64,000 bases of DNA, taken from contig NZ_KZ477989.1 in NCBI RefSeq assembly GCF_002837185.1, forward strand, positions 109,933-173,932. The letters run 5' to 3'. This document shows, piece by piece, positions 18,815-27,636 of the stretch. Origin of the DNA: Pseudomonas fluorescens. GTDB taxonomy: Bacteria; Pseudomonadota; Gammaproteobacteria; Pseudomonadales; Pseudomonadaceae. Each line of letters begins with the position of its first letter. Positions within the stretch are counted from its first letter, which is position 1. Position numbers and translations under genes: made by a program. A model generated the notes under the pieces. It was given only the letters and a program-made list of their open reading frames with translations, was not told the DNA's origin and did no database searches.

Positions 18815-20122
18815 ATGACTAGCCCTTCCCGGCCTGCGGTTGCTCCTTCGAAAGTAGGCGCCGTACTGCGCGTTACTTCGGGCAACTTCCTCGAACAGTT
18901 CGACTTTTTCCTGTTCGGGTTCTATGCCACCTACATCGCTGCCGCCTTCTTCCCCGCCGCCAATGAATTCGCATCATTAATGATGACCTTTGCCGTGTTC
19001 GGCGCAGGTTTCCTGATGCGGCCCTTGGGCGCGATCATTCTGGGTGCCTATATCGATGACGTGGGCCGTCGCAAAGGCCTGATCGTGACGCTGTCGATCA
19101 TGGCCAGCGGCACGTTGTTGATCGTGCTGGTGCCCGGTTATCACACCATTGGCCTGTGGGCACCGTTGCTGGTGCTGCTGGGCCGCCTGTTGCAAGGCTT
19201 CTCGGCCGGTGCGGAACTGGGTGGTGTGTCGGTGTACCTGTCCGAGATGGCCACCCCGGGCCGCAAGGGCTTCTACACCAGCTGGCAGTCGGGCAGCCAG
19301 CAGATTTCCATCGTGGTTGCCGCCGCACTGGGCTATGGCTTGAACGTATGGATGGAGCCGGCTGTCGTTGCAGACTGGGGCTGGCGCATTCCCTTCGCCG
19401 TGGGTTGCGTGATCATTCCGTTTATCTTCGTGCTGCGGCGTAACCTGCAGGAAACCGAGGAGTTCGCCAAGCGCAAGCACCGCCCGACCATGCGTGAAGT
19501 GATGGCCACCCTGGTGAAAAACTGGACCGTGGTCATTGGCGGCATGCTGATGGTGGCAATGACCACCACCGCGTTCTACCTGATTACCGTGTACGCACCG
19601 ACCTTCGGCAAGACCGTGCTGCAACTGAGCACTTCCGACGCGCTGCTGGTGACGTTGCTGGTGGCGGTGTCGAACTTTGTCTGGCTACCGATCGGCGGCA
19701 TCCTGAGCGACCGCTTTGGCCGCAAGCCGGTGCTGATCGCCATGACAGTGCTGACCGTTCTCACGGCTTATCCAGCGCTGTCCTACGTGGTCAACGCGCC
19801 AAGCTTTGCACACATGCTGGAAACCCTGCTGTGGTTCTCCTTCCTTTACGGTATGTACAACGGCGCAATGATCCCGGCGCTGACTGAGATCATGCCGGTG
19901 GAAGTGCGCGTGGCGGGTTTCTCCCTGGCCTATAGCCTGGCAACCGCTGTCTTCGGCGGCTTCACTCCCGCGATCTCGACCTGGTTCATTCACATCACCG
20001 AGGACAAGGCTTCGCCCGCCTACTGGATGATGTTCGCTGCGCTGTGTGCCCTGTGTTCCACCCTGGCGCTGTATCGCCGCGCCAATACCCGTGGCCAGGT
20101 CATGCAGGGGGCCGTGCAATGA
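18815..20122 (+). CDS. Citrate/tricarballylate-type proton symporter (MHS family MFS)
   Basis: A 435-residue inner-membrane transporter of the metabolite:H+ symporter family. Landmarks are the N-terminal [33 protein letters not shown] between helices 2 and 3, and the central [20 protein letters not shown], very like CitA and TcuC. It probably imports citrate, tricarballylate or a relative. RBS GGAG precedes the ATG. Its stop overlaps the next gene's start by 4 bp (ATGA). A LysR gene sits convergently just downstream. Confidence 0.88.
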   Translation: MTSPSRPAVAPSKVGAVLRVTSGNFLEQFDFFLFGFYATYIAAAFFPAANEFASLMMTFAVFGAGFLMRPLGAIILGAYIDDVGRRKGLIVTLSIMASGTLLIVLVPGYHTIGLWAPLLVLLGRLLQGFSAGAELGGVSVYLSEMATPGRKGFYTSWQSGSQQISIVVAAALGYGLNVWMEPAVVADWGWRIPFAVGCVIIPFIFVLRRNLQETEEFAKRKHRPTMREVMATLVKNWTVVIGGMLMVAMTTTAFYLITVYAPTFGKTVLQLSTSDALLVTLLVAVSNFVWLPIGGILSDRFGRKPVLIAMTVLTVLTAYPALSYVVNAPSFAHMLETLLWFSFLYGMYNGAMIPALTEIMPVEVRVAGFSLAYSLATAVFGGFTPAISTWFIHITEDKASPAYWMMFAALCALCSTLALYRRANTRGQVMQGAVQ

Positions 20123-20877
20123 AGCCGTTGTTCAAAACCCTCACCGCCGTGGTCCTTGGCGCCTTGGCGCTGTCAGCCCAGGCTGAAGAGCTCAAAGTGA
20201 TGACCTCCGGCGGCTTCACCGCTGCCTATAAACTGCTCGGCCCGCAATACGCCAAGCACAGCGGTGACACCCTGGACACTGTCCTCGGCCCGTCCATGGG
20301 CAAGGCGCCGGAAGCGATTCCCAACCGCCTGGCCCGTGGCGAACATGCCGATGTAGTGATCATGGTCGGCTACGCCCTGGATGAGCTGATCAAACAAGGC
20401 AAGGTCGACCCCGCCTCCCGTGTGGAGTTGGCGGATTCGCGGATTGGGTTGGTAGTGAAGGAAGGCGCGGCTAAACCTGCGATCAATACTGACGCCGAGC
20501 TCAAGGCCGTGCTGAGCAAGGCTGAATCCGTTGCCTATTCGGACAGCGCCAGCGGTGTGTATGTCGAGAAGGAGCTGTTCAAAAAGCTCGGCATGCCGGC
20601 CAAGGGCACCATGATCGAACGCGTGCCGGTGGGCGAACAGGTGGCCAAGGGTGACTACGAAGTCGGCTTGCAGCAGGTGGCGGAATTGTTGCCGGTCAAG
20701 GGCGTGACGTTTGTCGGCAAGATCCCGGAAGACGTGCAGTCCGTTACGCGTTTCGCCGCGGGCATTCCGGTCAACGCCGAACACCCGGAAGAGGCCAAGG
20801 CATTGCTGCAGTTCATGGCGTCGCCCGAAGCTCAACCGGTGGTGCAATCCACCGGCCTGGACTCGGTGTCACGCTGA
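20119..20877 (+). CDS. Periplasmic substrate-binding protein, ModA-like
   Basis: A 252-residue secreted protein. The signal peptide is [16 protein letters not shown], and the mature protein begins [16 protein letters not shown], with the two-lobed fold of ModA-like binding proteins. Segments [18 protein letters not shown] and [15 protein letters not shown] are typical. The ATG at 20119 overlaps the symporter stop as ATGA, so expression is coupled. No ABC ATPase or permease is nearby. A binding protein serving an MFS symporter would be unusual; a sensing or scavenging role is an alternative. It overlaps the convergent LysR gene by 9 bp. Confidence 0.82.
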   Translation: MKPLFKTLTAVVLGALALSAQAEELKVMTSGGFTAAYKLLGPQYAKHSGDTLDTVLGPSMGKAPEAIPNRLARGEHADVVIMVGYALDELIKQGKVDPASRVELADSRIGLVVKEGAAKPAINTDAELKAVLSKAESVAYSDSASGVYVEKELFKKLGMPAKGTMIERVPVGEQVAKGDYEVGLQQVAELLPVKGVTFVGKIPEDVQSVTRFAAGIPVNAEHPEEAKALLQFMASPEAQPVVQSTGLDSVSR

Positions 20878-21771
20878 CCGAAACGGCATCTCCCGCACCA
20901 ACCGCTCCAACTCCAGCGCCGCCGGCGGCAATGTCCGCCCGCGGCGCTTGATCAAGCCCACATTGCGCATCACCTGCGGTTCCACCAGCGGCACACTCAC
21001 CAGAATCGGGTGCTCACACGCCGGCATCGCAATCGACGGCACCATCGCCACGCCCAGCCCCGCCTCCACCAGCCCGATCATCGTGGTAACGTGGTGGGTC
21101 TCGCAGATACTCGGCTTTTTCACCCGCACACCGCGCAGGGCCTGATCCAGCAGGAAGCGGTTGCCCGAAGTTTTGTCCACGCTGATGTAGTCATGCTCGT
21201 AGGCTTCGGTCCAGGTCACGCTTGCACGCGTGGCCAACGGATGGTCACGACGACAGGCCAGCACATAGCGCTCCTGCAGCAACAGCTCGAACTCCACTTC
21301 ATCGGCCAGGCTGCCGCTGAAACTCACGCCAAAATCCGCCTCGCCACTTTCTACCGCATTGCACACTTCACCGGCACTGGCATCCAGCACCCGCAGGCGA
21401 ATCTTCGGATACAGCTTGTGGAATTCGGAGATGACGTGGGGCATGAAGTAATACGCAGTCGACGGCACACAGGCGATGGTGACATTGCCCATGCGCGTGG
21501 ACGCGACGTTACTGATGCCCATCAAGGCGATGTCCAGGTCGTCGAGCATGCGTTCGACCTGAGGCAGGAATGCACGGCCGACCATGGTCAGGCTGACTCG
21601 CCGCGTGGTGCGTTCGAACAGCTTTACATCCAGGGCCGACTCGAGCTTTTCGATGCGCCGGCTGAGCGCGGGTTGCGAGATTCGGATGGCCTCGGCGGCA
21701 CCGCGAAAACTGCCCTTGTCTACCACGGCGCGGAAGGCTTGGAGGTCATTGAGGTCGAAGTTGATGATCAC
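20869..21771 (-). CDS. LysR-family regulator, probable controller of the symporter/binding-protein pair
   Basis: A 300-residue LysR-type regulator with its helix-turn-helix at RGAAEAIRISQPALSRRIEK. The substrate-binding domain contains VACVPSTAYYF-like and ASAGEVCNAVESGEADFGVS segments. GTG at 21771 gives the standard length (VIINFDLNDLQAFRAVVDKG); no strong ribosome-binding site is visible, so an upstream ATG near 21834 is an alternative. It faces the tricarboxylate-type symporter operon and is the obvious candidate regulator. It overlaps the binding-protein gene at the 3' end. Confidence 0.85.
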   Translation of the reverse strand: MIINFDLNDLQAFRAVVDKGSFRGAAEAIRISQPALSRRIEKLESALDVKLFERTTRRVSLTMVGRAFLPQVERMLDDLDIALMGISNVASTRMGNVTIACVPSTAYYFMPHVISEFHKLYPKIRLRVLDASAGEVCNAVESGEADFGVSFSGSLADEVEFELLLQERYVLACRRDHPLATRASVTWTEAYEHDYISVDKTSGNRFLLDQALRGVRVKKPSICETHHVTTMIGLVEAGLGVAMVPSIAMPACEHPILVSVPLVEPQVMRNVGLIKRRGRTLPPAALELERLVREMPFRSA

Positions 21772-21862
21772 GGAAGGCAAGCCAGGATGGACGATGTGGC
21801 GGGCATTATCGTATGGGAGCGGGTGGGACGCCATGCGCACCGGGTCGGGTCTGCGGACATAG

Positions 21863-22099
21863 TGCGATGCAGCCTCTACGGCAGTGGCTGCGCGCGTTGT
21901 CGACAGGCTCATCAGCCACTGCGAACGCTTTTCTCTGTGTCCCTTGCGTGGCACGCGCCGTGACGACCTGCTGACTGACTTGCGCATCACGCATTACCGA
22001 CACAGCACCGTCATTGCATTTAAGGTAAACACCGCGAACAAAACAGTGTCGATCCTCGGCGTGTTTTATGGCGGGCAACGCTATGCAGGATTGCTTTAG
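21863..22099 (+). pseudogene. ParE/RelE-type toxin remnant, N-terminus missing
   Basis: The frame from 21863 to the TAG at 22097-22099 encodes the C-terminal two thirds of a ParE-like toxin: DAASTAVAARVVDRLI, PLRGTRRDDLLTDLRITHYR, then TVIAFKV and the family-typical end VSILGVFYGGQRYAGLL. The family normally has about 25-30 more residues at the N-terminus; upstream the frame is closed by TAG at 21860-21862 and the other frames show no continuation. A GTG at 21884 could start a shorter 71-residue product, but I see no ribosome-binding site and no antitoxin gene. Recognised from the family pattern. Confidence 0.6.
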
Positions 22100-22186
22100 C
22101 GTCGGCAGGGTTGATGTCCATGGACCAAATGCGTCCGGCATAGGCGAAACTTGCCCAACTTCGATACGAAAGCACTCGAAATACTT

Positions 22187-22211
22187 CTAAATCCTGCGGT
22201 TTAGTATAAAT
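22187..22211 (+). promoter_or_regulatory. Candidate promoter/operator of the stressosome operon
   Basis: A dyad CTAAA-N8-TTTAG at 22187-22204 abuts TATAAAT at 22205-22211, a good -10 candidate about 39 bp before the rsbR start codon. A weak -35 (TACTTC, 22182-22187) would have 17-bp spacing. Inferred from sequence only. Confidence 0.35.
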
Positions 22212-22249
22212 TGCGTGCAGCTCATTCGAGGCACTCAAGGAGGTTACCC

Positions 22250-23101
22250 GTGGCAACTCTGCAAACGAACACAATCCAGGCGCTGCATGAAAATCGTAAC
22301 GCTCTCCTTGACGAATGGAACACCAGCCTTGAGGCTTCGGGTGCCACGCGTAACGTGAAGGGTGACGATGTCAAACAGCAGACACGCGAATTCCTCGAAC
22401 TGTTGAGCGCCGCCCTGCACCAAGGCGGCTCGCAAAATACCAACCACGAAAACTGGGCGCAAACGCGAGTATTCCTGGAGAAACTGTCCCACAGTCGTGC
22501 CTTGGCCGGGCAGGACTCGCAACAGACCGCCAGCTTCATTTTCGCCCTTAAAGGGCCACTGTTTACGTTGCTGCAACGCGAGTACGCCGAGCAACCGGCG
22601 CAACTGAGCGAACAACTCTGGGAGATTTCCGAACTGCTCGATGCGCTGGGTATGCACACCATCCGCACCTTCCAGAAATCCCGTGAGTCGGTGATCAAGC
22701 GCCAACAGGAAGAACTGCTGGAACTCTCCACGCCGGTGGTCAAGCTGTGGGATGGCGTACTGGCCCTGCCGATGATCGGCACCCTGGATTCGCAACGCAC
22801 CCAGGTCGTGATGGAATCGCTGCTGCAGCGGATCGTCGACACTGGCGCGGAGATCGCCATTATCGACATCACCGGCGTGCCAACCGTGGATACCCTGGTA
22901 GCCCAGCATCTGTTGAAAACCGTTACCGCCATCCGCTTGATGGGTGCCGATTGCATTATCAGCGGCGTGCGTCCACAGATCGCCCAGACCATCGTGCACC
23001 TGGGCCTGGACCTTCAGGGTGTGGTGACCAAAGCCAACCTCGCCGATGCATTGGCCCTGGCGCTCAAACGCCTGGGCGTCAATATCACCAAGGCTGTTTA
23101 A
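22250..23101 (+). CDS. rsbR: Stressosome scaffold/sensor protein RsbR (STAS domain)
   Basis: A 283-residue RsbR homologue. GTG at 22250 is the start, with AAGGAGG 6 nt upstream. Residues 1-155 form a helical N-terminal sensory domain of the non-heme globin-like RsbR type. Residues 160-283 form a STAS domain very close to Bacillus RsbRA: PMIGTLDSQRT, IDITGVPTVDT, SGVRPQIAQTIVHLG. The two phosphorylatable threonines of RsbRA, T171 and T205, are matched by T215 and T247. It should co-assemble with RsbS into the stressosome and hold RsbT. It is the first gene of a six-gene overlapping or near-overlapping operon. Confidence 0.93.
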   Translation: MATLQTNTIQALHENRNALLDEWNTSLEASGATRNVKGDDVKQQTREFLELLSAALHQGGSQNTNHENWAQTRVFLEKLSHSRALAGQDSQQTASFIFALKGPLFTLLQREYAEQPAQLSEQLWEISELLDALGMHTIRTFQKSRESVIKRQQEELLELSTPVVKLWDGVLALPMIGTLDSQRTQVVMESLLQRIVDTGAEIAIIDITGVPTVDTLVAQHLLKTVTAIRLMGADCIISGVRPQIAQTIVHLGLDLQGVVTKANLADALALALKRLGVNITKAV

Positions 23102-23103
23102 GC

Positions 23104-23466
23104 ATGGAACGCATCCCTATTTTGCAGATGGGCGAGTTTTTGCTCGTGACCATCCAGGTGGACATGCACGACCAACTCGCGCTGACCTTGCAGGACGACC
23201 TGTCCGAGCGTATCAGCCGCACCTCGGCGCGCGGCGTGCTAATCGATATCTCGGCGCTGGACATGGTCGACTCCTTCATCGGGCGCATGATCGGCACCAT
23301 CTCCGGGTTGTCCCGGATCATGGATGCACAAACCGTACTGGTCGGCATGCAGCCTGCGGTCGCCATTACCCTGGTGGAGTTGGGCATGACCCTGCCCGGC
23401 GTCGCGACCGCACTCAACGTCGAGCGCGGCATGAAGCTGTTGCGCGACCGGGTAGAACACTCATGA
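23104..23466 (+). CDS. rsbS: Stressosome STAS protein RsbS
   Basis: A 120-residue single-STAS-domain protein. S57 in ALDMVDSFIGR matches the serine of Bacillus RsbS that RsbT phosphorylates to release itself. Other family cues are FLLVTIQVDMHD at the N-terminus and VGMQPAVAITLVELG. It lies 2 bp after rsbR, and its stop overlaps the rsbT start as ATGA. In the core complex RsbS and RsbR form the cage that sequesters the RsbT kinase. Confidence 0.93.
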   Translation: MERIPILQMGEFLLVTIQVDMHDQLALTLQDDLSERISRTSARGVLIDISALDMVDSFIGRMIGTISGLSRIMDAQTVLVGMQPAVAITLVELGMTLPGVATALNVERGMKLLRDRVEHS

Positions 23467-23867
23467 ACCAAGCCAGCAGCGGCACACACCCTGTGCTGAT
23501 AGAACAGGACGTTGTGCTGGCTCGACAATTGGTACGCAGACTGGCCCAGGACTGCGGCATGCGCCTGATCGACCTGACCAAACTGGTCACGGCGGTCAGC
23601 GAGCTGGCGCGTAACACCGTGGTCTATGGCGGGGGTGGCTACATGGACTGGGCCGTGATCGAGAAAGACCACCGCCCCGGCGTACGCCTCACGTTTCGCG
23701 ATGAGGGGCCGGGCATTCCCGATCTCAAGCTGGCGATGACCGACGGCTGGACCTCCGGCGGCGGCCTGGGCCTTGGGCTCACCGGAGCCAAGCGCCTGGT
23801 AGACGAGTTTGAACTGGACACCGAGCCTGGCAAGGGTACCCGCGTGACGATTACCCGATGGGCCTGA
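23463..23867 (+). CDS. rsbT: Stressosome switch kinase RsbT
   Basis: A 134-residue GHKL-type serine/threonine kinase. The N box is AVSELARNTVVYGGGG, the G1 box RDEGPGIPD and the G2 region TSGGGLGLGLTGAKRLVDEF, as in RsbT and RsbW. It phosphorylates RsbR and RsbS and on release should bind an output partner. In Bacillus that partner is RsbU; no separate rsbU gene is present here, so the fused phosphatase or the downstream kinases are the candidates. It overlaps rsbS by 4 bp and the next gene by 10 bp. Confidence 0.93.
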   Translation: MNQASSGTHPVLIEQDVVLARQLVRRLAQDCGMRLIDLTKLVTAVSELARNTVVYGGGGYMDWAVIEKDHRPGVRLTFRDEGPGIPDLKLAMTDGWTSGGGLGLGLTGAKRLVDEFELDTEPGKGTRVTITRWA

Positions 23868-24865
23868 ATATTCCCAGCGCGCTCACGCACGTACTGTTGA
23901 TTGAAGATACCAGCCAGATCGGCCACGCCCGGCGCACGGCCCAGCACTTAGCCGAGTCGCTGGGTTTCGATGAAACCGATGCGGGCCGCGTAGCGCTGGT
24001 CGCCACCGAGCTTGCCAGCAATATCCTCAAGCATGCCACGCACGGTGAGTTGCACCTGCGCGCCACCGGCAACGGCGGCGTCGAAATGATCGCCATCGAC
24101 CGTGGGCAAGGCTTTGATATCGACAGCGGGCTGGTGGACGGTTTTTCCACCGGGGGCACCCAGGGCATCGGGCTGGGGGCAATATCGCGCCTGGCGCAGG
24201 TGTTCGATGCCCATGCCGATCAGCGCGGCGCGGCGATACTGGCCAGGCTGACGCCGCGTGCCGCAACGACCCGGGATATTCGCTATGGCGTCAGCCAGCA
24301 CTCGCTGCATAACGACCCTCACTGCGGTGATGCCTGGCACCTGGCGATCGAGCCTGGGCGGTTCAGCGTAATGATGGCCGACGGGCTCGGCCATGGCGAA
24401 TACGCCGAGCAGGCAGCCCGAGCGGGAGAGGAGGTGTTTGCACAAAATGCCTTCATGGATTCGACGGTACTGATGAGCGATATGCACATCGGCATGAACG
24501 GCACCCGTGGCGCCGCCATGGCGGTGGCCCAGTACGATGCCGTGGCCGAGACGCTCAGGTTTACCGGCATCGGCAATATCGGCGGCAGCCTGATCGGGCC
24601 TGGCAAGCCGCGCGGCCTGGCCTCACACCCGGGTATCATCGGCGTGCAGTTTCGCAAGGCCCAACCCTTCGACTATGCTCAGGTGGCCGATCAGTTGCTG
24701 ATCCTGTACAGCGACGGCCTGCAATCACGCTGGAATCTTTCGGACTATCCGGGGCTCGTCCACCGCCACCCCGCCCTGATTGCCGCCATCCTGCACCGTG
24801 ACTTCTGCCGCGGTCGGGACGACGTTACTGTCTTCGTGATTGCCCTGGAGGCCATCGATGGCTGA
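23858..24865 (+). CDS. Fused RsbT/W-like ATPase and PP2C (SpoIIE/RsbX-like) phosphatase
   Basis: A 335-residue two-domain protein. Residues about 1-130 form a second GHKL ATPase domain (ATELASNILKHATHGEL, IDRGQGFD, GTQGIGLGAISRL). Residues about 140-335 form a PP2C-type phosphatase (VMMADGLGHGEYAEQA, YSDGLQSRW, GRDDVTVFVIAL) with metal-binding aspartates. In other stressosome operons the fourth gene, rsbX, is a lone phosphatase that resets RsbR and RsbS; here it carries an added ATPase domain, so it may both bind a partner and reset. It overlaps both neighbours. Confidence 0.88.
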   Translation: MGLNIPSALTHVLLIEDTSQIGHARRTAQHLAESLGFDETDAGRVALVATELASNILKHATHGELHLRATGNGGVEMIAIDRGQGFDIDSGLVDGFSTGGTQGIGLGAISRLAQVFDAHADQRGAAILARLTPRAATTRDIRYGVSQHSLHNDPHCGDAWHLAIEPGRFSVMMADGLGHGEYAEQAARAGEEVFAQNAFMDSTVLMSDMHIGMNGTRGAAMAVAQYDAVAETLRFTGIGNIGGSLIGPGKPRGLASHPGIIGVQFRKAQPFDYAQVADQLLILYSDGLQSRWNLSDYPGLVHRHPALIAAILHRDFCRGRDDVTVFVIALEAIDG

Positions 24866-25721
24866 AACCACTGCCTCGCTCGCCGCCGAAATCCAACGCC
24901 TGCGCCAGGAAGCGGATGCCCTGCGCGCGGAGTTGGATGAAACCAACCAGGGCGTGCTGGCGCTGTATGCCGAACTGGACATGCAAGCCGACCAACTGCG
25001 TGAGGCGTCAGACCTCAAGAGTCGTTTCCTGTCGTACATGAGCCATGAGTTCCGCACACCCCTGGGCTCGATCCTGAGTATCACCAGCCTGCTTGCCGAC
25101 GAACTGGACGGCCCGTTGAGCCCGGAGCAACACACCCAGGTCGGGTTTATCGCCAGCTCGGCGCGCGAATTGCGCGAGATGGTCGACGACTTGCTCGACC
25201 TGGCCAAGATCGAGGCCGGGCGCATCACTATTTCTCCGGCCTGGTTCGATATGTTCGACATGTTTTCGGCGCTGCGCGGCATGTTCCGCCCCATTGTGGA
25301 CGCATCATCGGTCGACCTGATCTTCGAGAAGCCTTCCGGCCTGCCCAAGCTCTATACCGATGACAAAAAACTCGCGCAAATACTGCGCAACTTCATTTCC
25401 AACGCCCTGAAATTCACCCTGCAGGGCGAAGTGCGGGTCTCGGCGCGCATGGAGAGCGAACACGAGATCCGTTTTGCGGTGCAGGACACCGGCCTGGGCA
25501 TACCCGCCGAGTTGCACAACAACCTGTTCGAAGACTTTTCCCAGATCGACTCACCGCTGCAGAAACGCCTGCGCGGTACCGGCCTGGGCCTGTCACTGTG
25601 CAAGCGTTTTGCCCAGTTGCTGGGCGGCAGGGTCGGTGTTGAAAGCACGCCCGGCGTAGGCTCGCTGTTCTTTGTAGTTATCCCTCTCTCCATTGCCAGC
25701 GAGAACGTCGATGAAACGTGA
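24858..25721 (+). CDS. Soluble sensor histidine kinase
   Basis: A 287-residue kinase without membrane segments. Residues 1-55 are a heptad-like coiled coil (IQRLRQEADALRAELDETNQ and on). The phospho-acceptor His is in FLSYMSHEFRTPLGS, and the ATPase domain contains NFISNALKFT, VQDTGLGIP and GTGLGLSLCKRFAQLLGG. Lacking a sensor domain, it must receive its signal from a partner protein, plausibly RsbT or the ATPase-phosphatase, since all genes overlap. It overlaps the upstream gene by 8 bp and the downstream one by 11 bp. Confidence 0.92.
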   Translation: MAETTASLAAEIQRLRQEADALRAELDETNQGVLALYAELDMQADQLREASDLKSRFLSYMSHEFRTPLGSILSITSLLADELDGPLSPEQHTQVGFIASSARELREMVDDLLDLAKIEAGRITISPAWFDMFDMFSALRGMFRPIVDASSVDLIFEKPSGLPKLYTDDKKLAQILRNFISNALKFTLQGEVRVSARMESEHEIRFAVQDTGLGIPAELHNNLFEDFSQIDSPLQKRLRGTGLGLSLCKRFAQLLGGRVGVESTPGVGSLFFVVIPLSIASENVDET

Positions 25722-27636
25722 GATCCAGCTGCTGATCGTCGACGATAATTCCGCGACGCGCTACGCCCTGCGCAGACGCCTCGAGCGCCATCACTACCTG
25801 GTGCTCGAAGCCGGCACGGGCCAGGAGGGGCTGGACCTGATCGCCACTGGAAAAATTGATGCGCTGATCCTCGACGTCAACCTGCCGGACATGAGTGGCT
25901 TCGACATCGTGCGCCGTTTGCGTACCGACCCGAACACCGCCTTGCTGCCGGTGGTGCACGTGTCGGCGGCGTCCATCGAGACCGGCGACATCATCACCGG
26001 CCTGGACGCCGGGGCCGACGCCTACCTGATCCACCCGATCGACCCCGAAGTGCTGCTGGCGACGCTGCGCACCCTTTTGCGCGTGCGCGACACTGAATAC
26101 GCGCTACGGCAAAGCGAGGCGCGTTTTCGAGAGATCTTCTTTAATATCAGCGCGCCGATTGCAGTGCTGGATGCGCAACTGAAGGTCCACGAATGCAACC
26201 ACGCATTCGCCCAGTTGATTCACGACAACCTCAACCCCGATGCCCTGCTTGAATGCTTCGCCGGCGACCAGTATGCAGTGATCCAGGAGCTGTGCCTGCG
26301 CCTGGCGGCCGGCGAGCGTTGGAAAGGCACGCTGCAGATGAAAGTCGACGGCCAACTGCGCGAAACCGAATGGCAGATCTCGCCCTATGACCGCGCCGAG
26401 CTGAGCCTGGTATTTGTCGAGGACGTGACTGAATACCGCCATCGCGAGCGTCATCAACAGGCCGAACTCGCCAACGCGGCGACCCGCCTGGCACGCACTG
26501 AGGCGCAACTGCTCCAGGCCCAGAAAATGGACGCCCTGGGCAAACTCACCGGCGGTATCGCTCACGACTTCAACAACCTGCTCACCGGTATCATCACCAG
26601 CCTGGAGTTGATCAAGAAGCGTATCGAAAGCCAGCGCACCGATAAGGTCCTGGGCTATGCCGACGCCGCGCTCAGTTCTGCCCTGAGCGCCGCCGGCCTG
26701 ACCAACCGCCTGCTCGCGTTCGCCCGGCAGCAGCCGCTGGACACGCGGCCTATCGATATCAACGCGCATATCCGTTCCGTGGAAGAACTGCTGGTACGCA
26801 CCATCGGCGAACACATCACCTTGAAACTGGAGCTGACCAATAACGCTGCCGTGGCGATGGTCGACCCGATTCAACTGGAAAGTGCAGTGCTGAACCTGGT
26901 GATCAACGCCCGCGATGCGCTGCCCAAAGGCGGCAATATCTGGGTGACCACCTACCCTGCCTACTCCAACGGCAACCTCAAGCTGGAAGACGGTCCCTAC
27001 ATCGCGCTATCGGTAAGGGACAACGGCGTAGGCATCGAGCACAGTGTCATCGACAAGGTGTTCGATCCCTTCTTCACCACCAAGCCAGTGGGCCAGGGCA
27101 CCGGCCTGGGCCTGTCGACCATCTACGGTTTCGCGCGCCAGTCCGGCGGCGATGCGCAGATCCGCAGCGTCACCCGCCAAGGCACTGAAGTGACGATCAT
27201 GCTCCCGGCCGCGGAAGGTCCTGCCTCGGTGACCACCCGATCGTTGGCAAAGCCGGGCAAGAGCAAAGGTGAACACATACTCATCGTCGAAGACATGCCT
27301 TCGGTGCGCAGCTTTGTCGCCGAAGTGCTGGCAGACGCCGGTTACCACTGCAGCCTGGCAGCCGACGGTGACGAAGCGATCGCTATCTTGAAAACCGACC
27401 TGACGATCAACCTGCTGCTCACCGATGTCGGCCTGCCCTACATGACCGGCCGTGAACTGGCTGATTTCGCCCGTTGCCTGCGCAACGATTTGCCGATCCT
27501 GTTCATGACCGGCTACGCCGAGAATGCAGCGAATCGGCAAAATTTCCTGGGTGAACGCATGGACCTGATCACCAAGCCGTTTCACATTGACGAACTGCTC
27601 GAAAAGATACGCCAAGGCCTGGAAGCAAAGTCCTAG
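25711..27636 (+). CDS. Hybrid histidine kinase, REC-PAS-HisKA-HATPase-REC
   Basis: A 641-residue cytoplasmic hybrid kinase. The N-terminal receiver has D55 in ALILDVNLPDMSG; a PAS domain lies at about 130-250; the phospho-acceptor His is in KLTGGIAHDFNNLLTGI. The ATPase has NLVINARDALPKGG, VRDNGVGI and GTGLGLSTIYGFARQSGG. A second receiver follows from about 525, with LLTDVGLPYMTG. The N-terminal receiver is the natural target of the preceding kinase. There is no DNA-binding output domain, so the response regulator must lie elsewhere. The ATG at 25711 overlaps the previous gene. Confidence 0.92.
   Translation: MKREIQLLIVDDNSATRYALRRRLERHHYLVLEAGTGQEGLDLIATGKIDALILDVNLPDMSGFDIVRRLRTDPNTALLPVVHVSAASIETGDIITGLDAGADAYLIHPIDPEVLLATLRTLLRVRDTEYALRQSEARFREIFFNISAPIAVLDAQLKVHECNHAFAQLIHDNLNPDALLECFAGDQYAVIQELCLRLAAGERWKGTLQMKVDGQLRETEWQISPYDRAELSLVFVEDVTEYRHRERHQQAELANAATRLARTEAQLLQAQKMDALGKLTGGIAHDFNNLLTGIITSLELIKKRIESQRTDKVLGYADAALSSALSAAGLTNRLLAFARQQPLDTRPIDINAHIRSVEELLVRTIGEHITLKLELTNNAAVAMVDPIQLESAVLNLVINARDALPKGGNIWVTTYPAYSNGNLKLEDGPYIALSVRDNGVGIEHSVIDKVFDPFFTTKPVGQGTGLGLSTIYGFARQSGGDAQIRSVTRQGTEVTIMLPAAEGPASVTTRSLAKPGKSKGEHILIVEDMPSVRSFVAEVLADAGYHCSLAADGDEAIAILKTDLTINLLLTDVGLPYMTGRELADFARCLRNDLPILFMTGYAENAANRQNFLGERMDLITKPFHIDELLEKIRQGLEAKS

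Noticed and set aside
20044..20118. N-terminal extension of the ModA-like protein
   Set aside because: It would lie inside the symporter gene; the ATG at 20119 is followed directly by a proper signal peptide.
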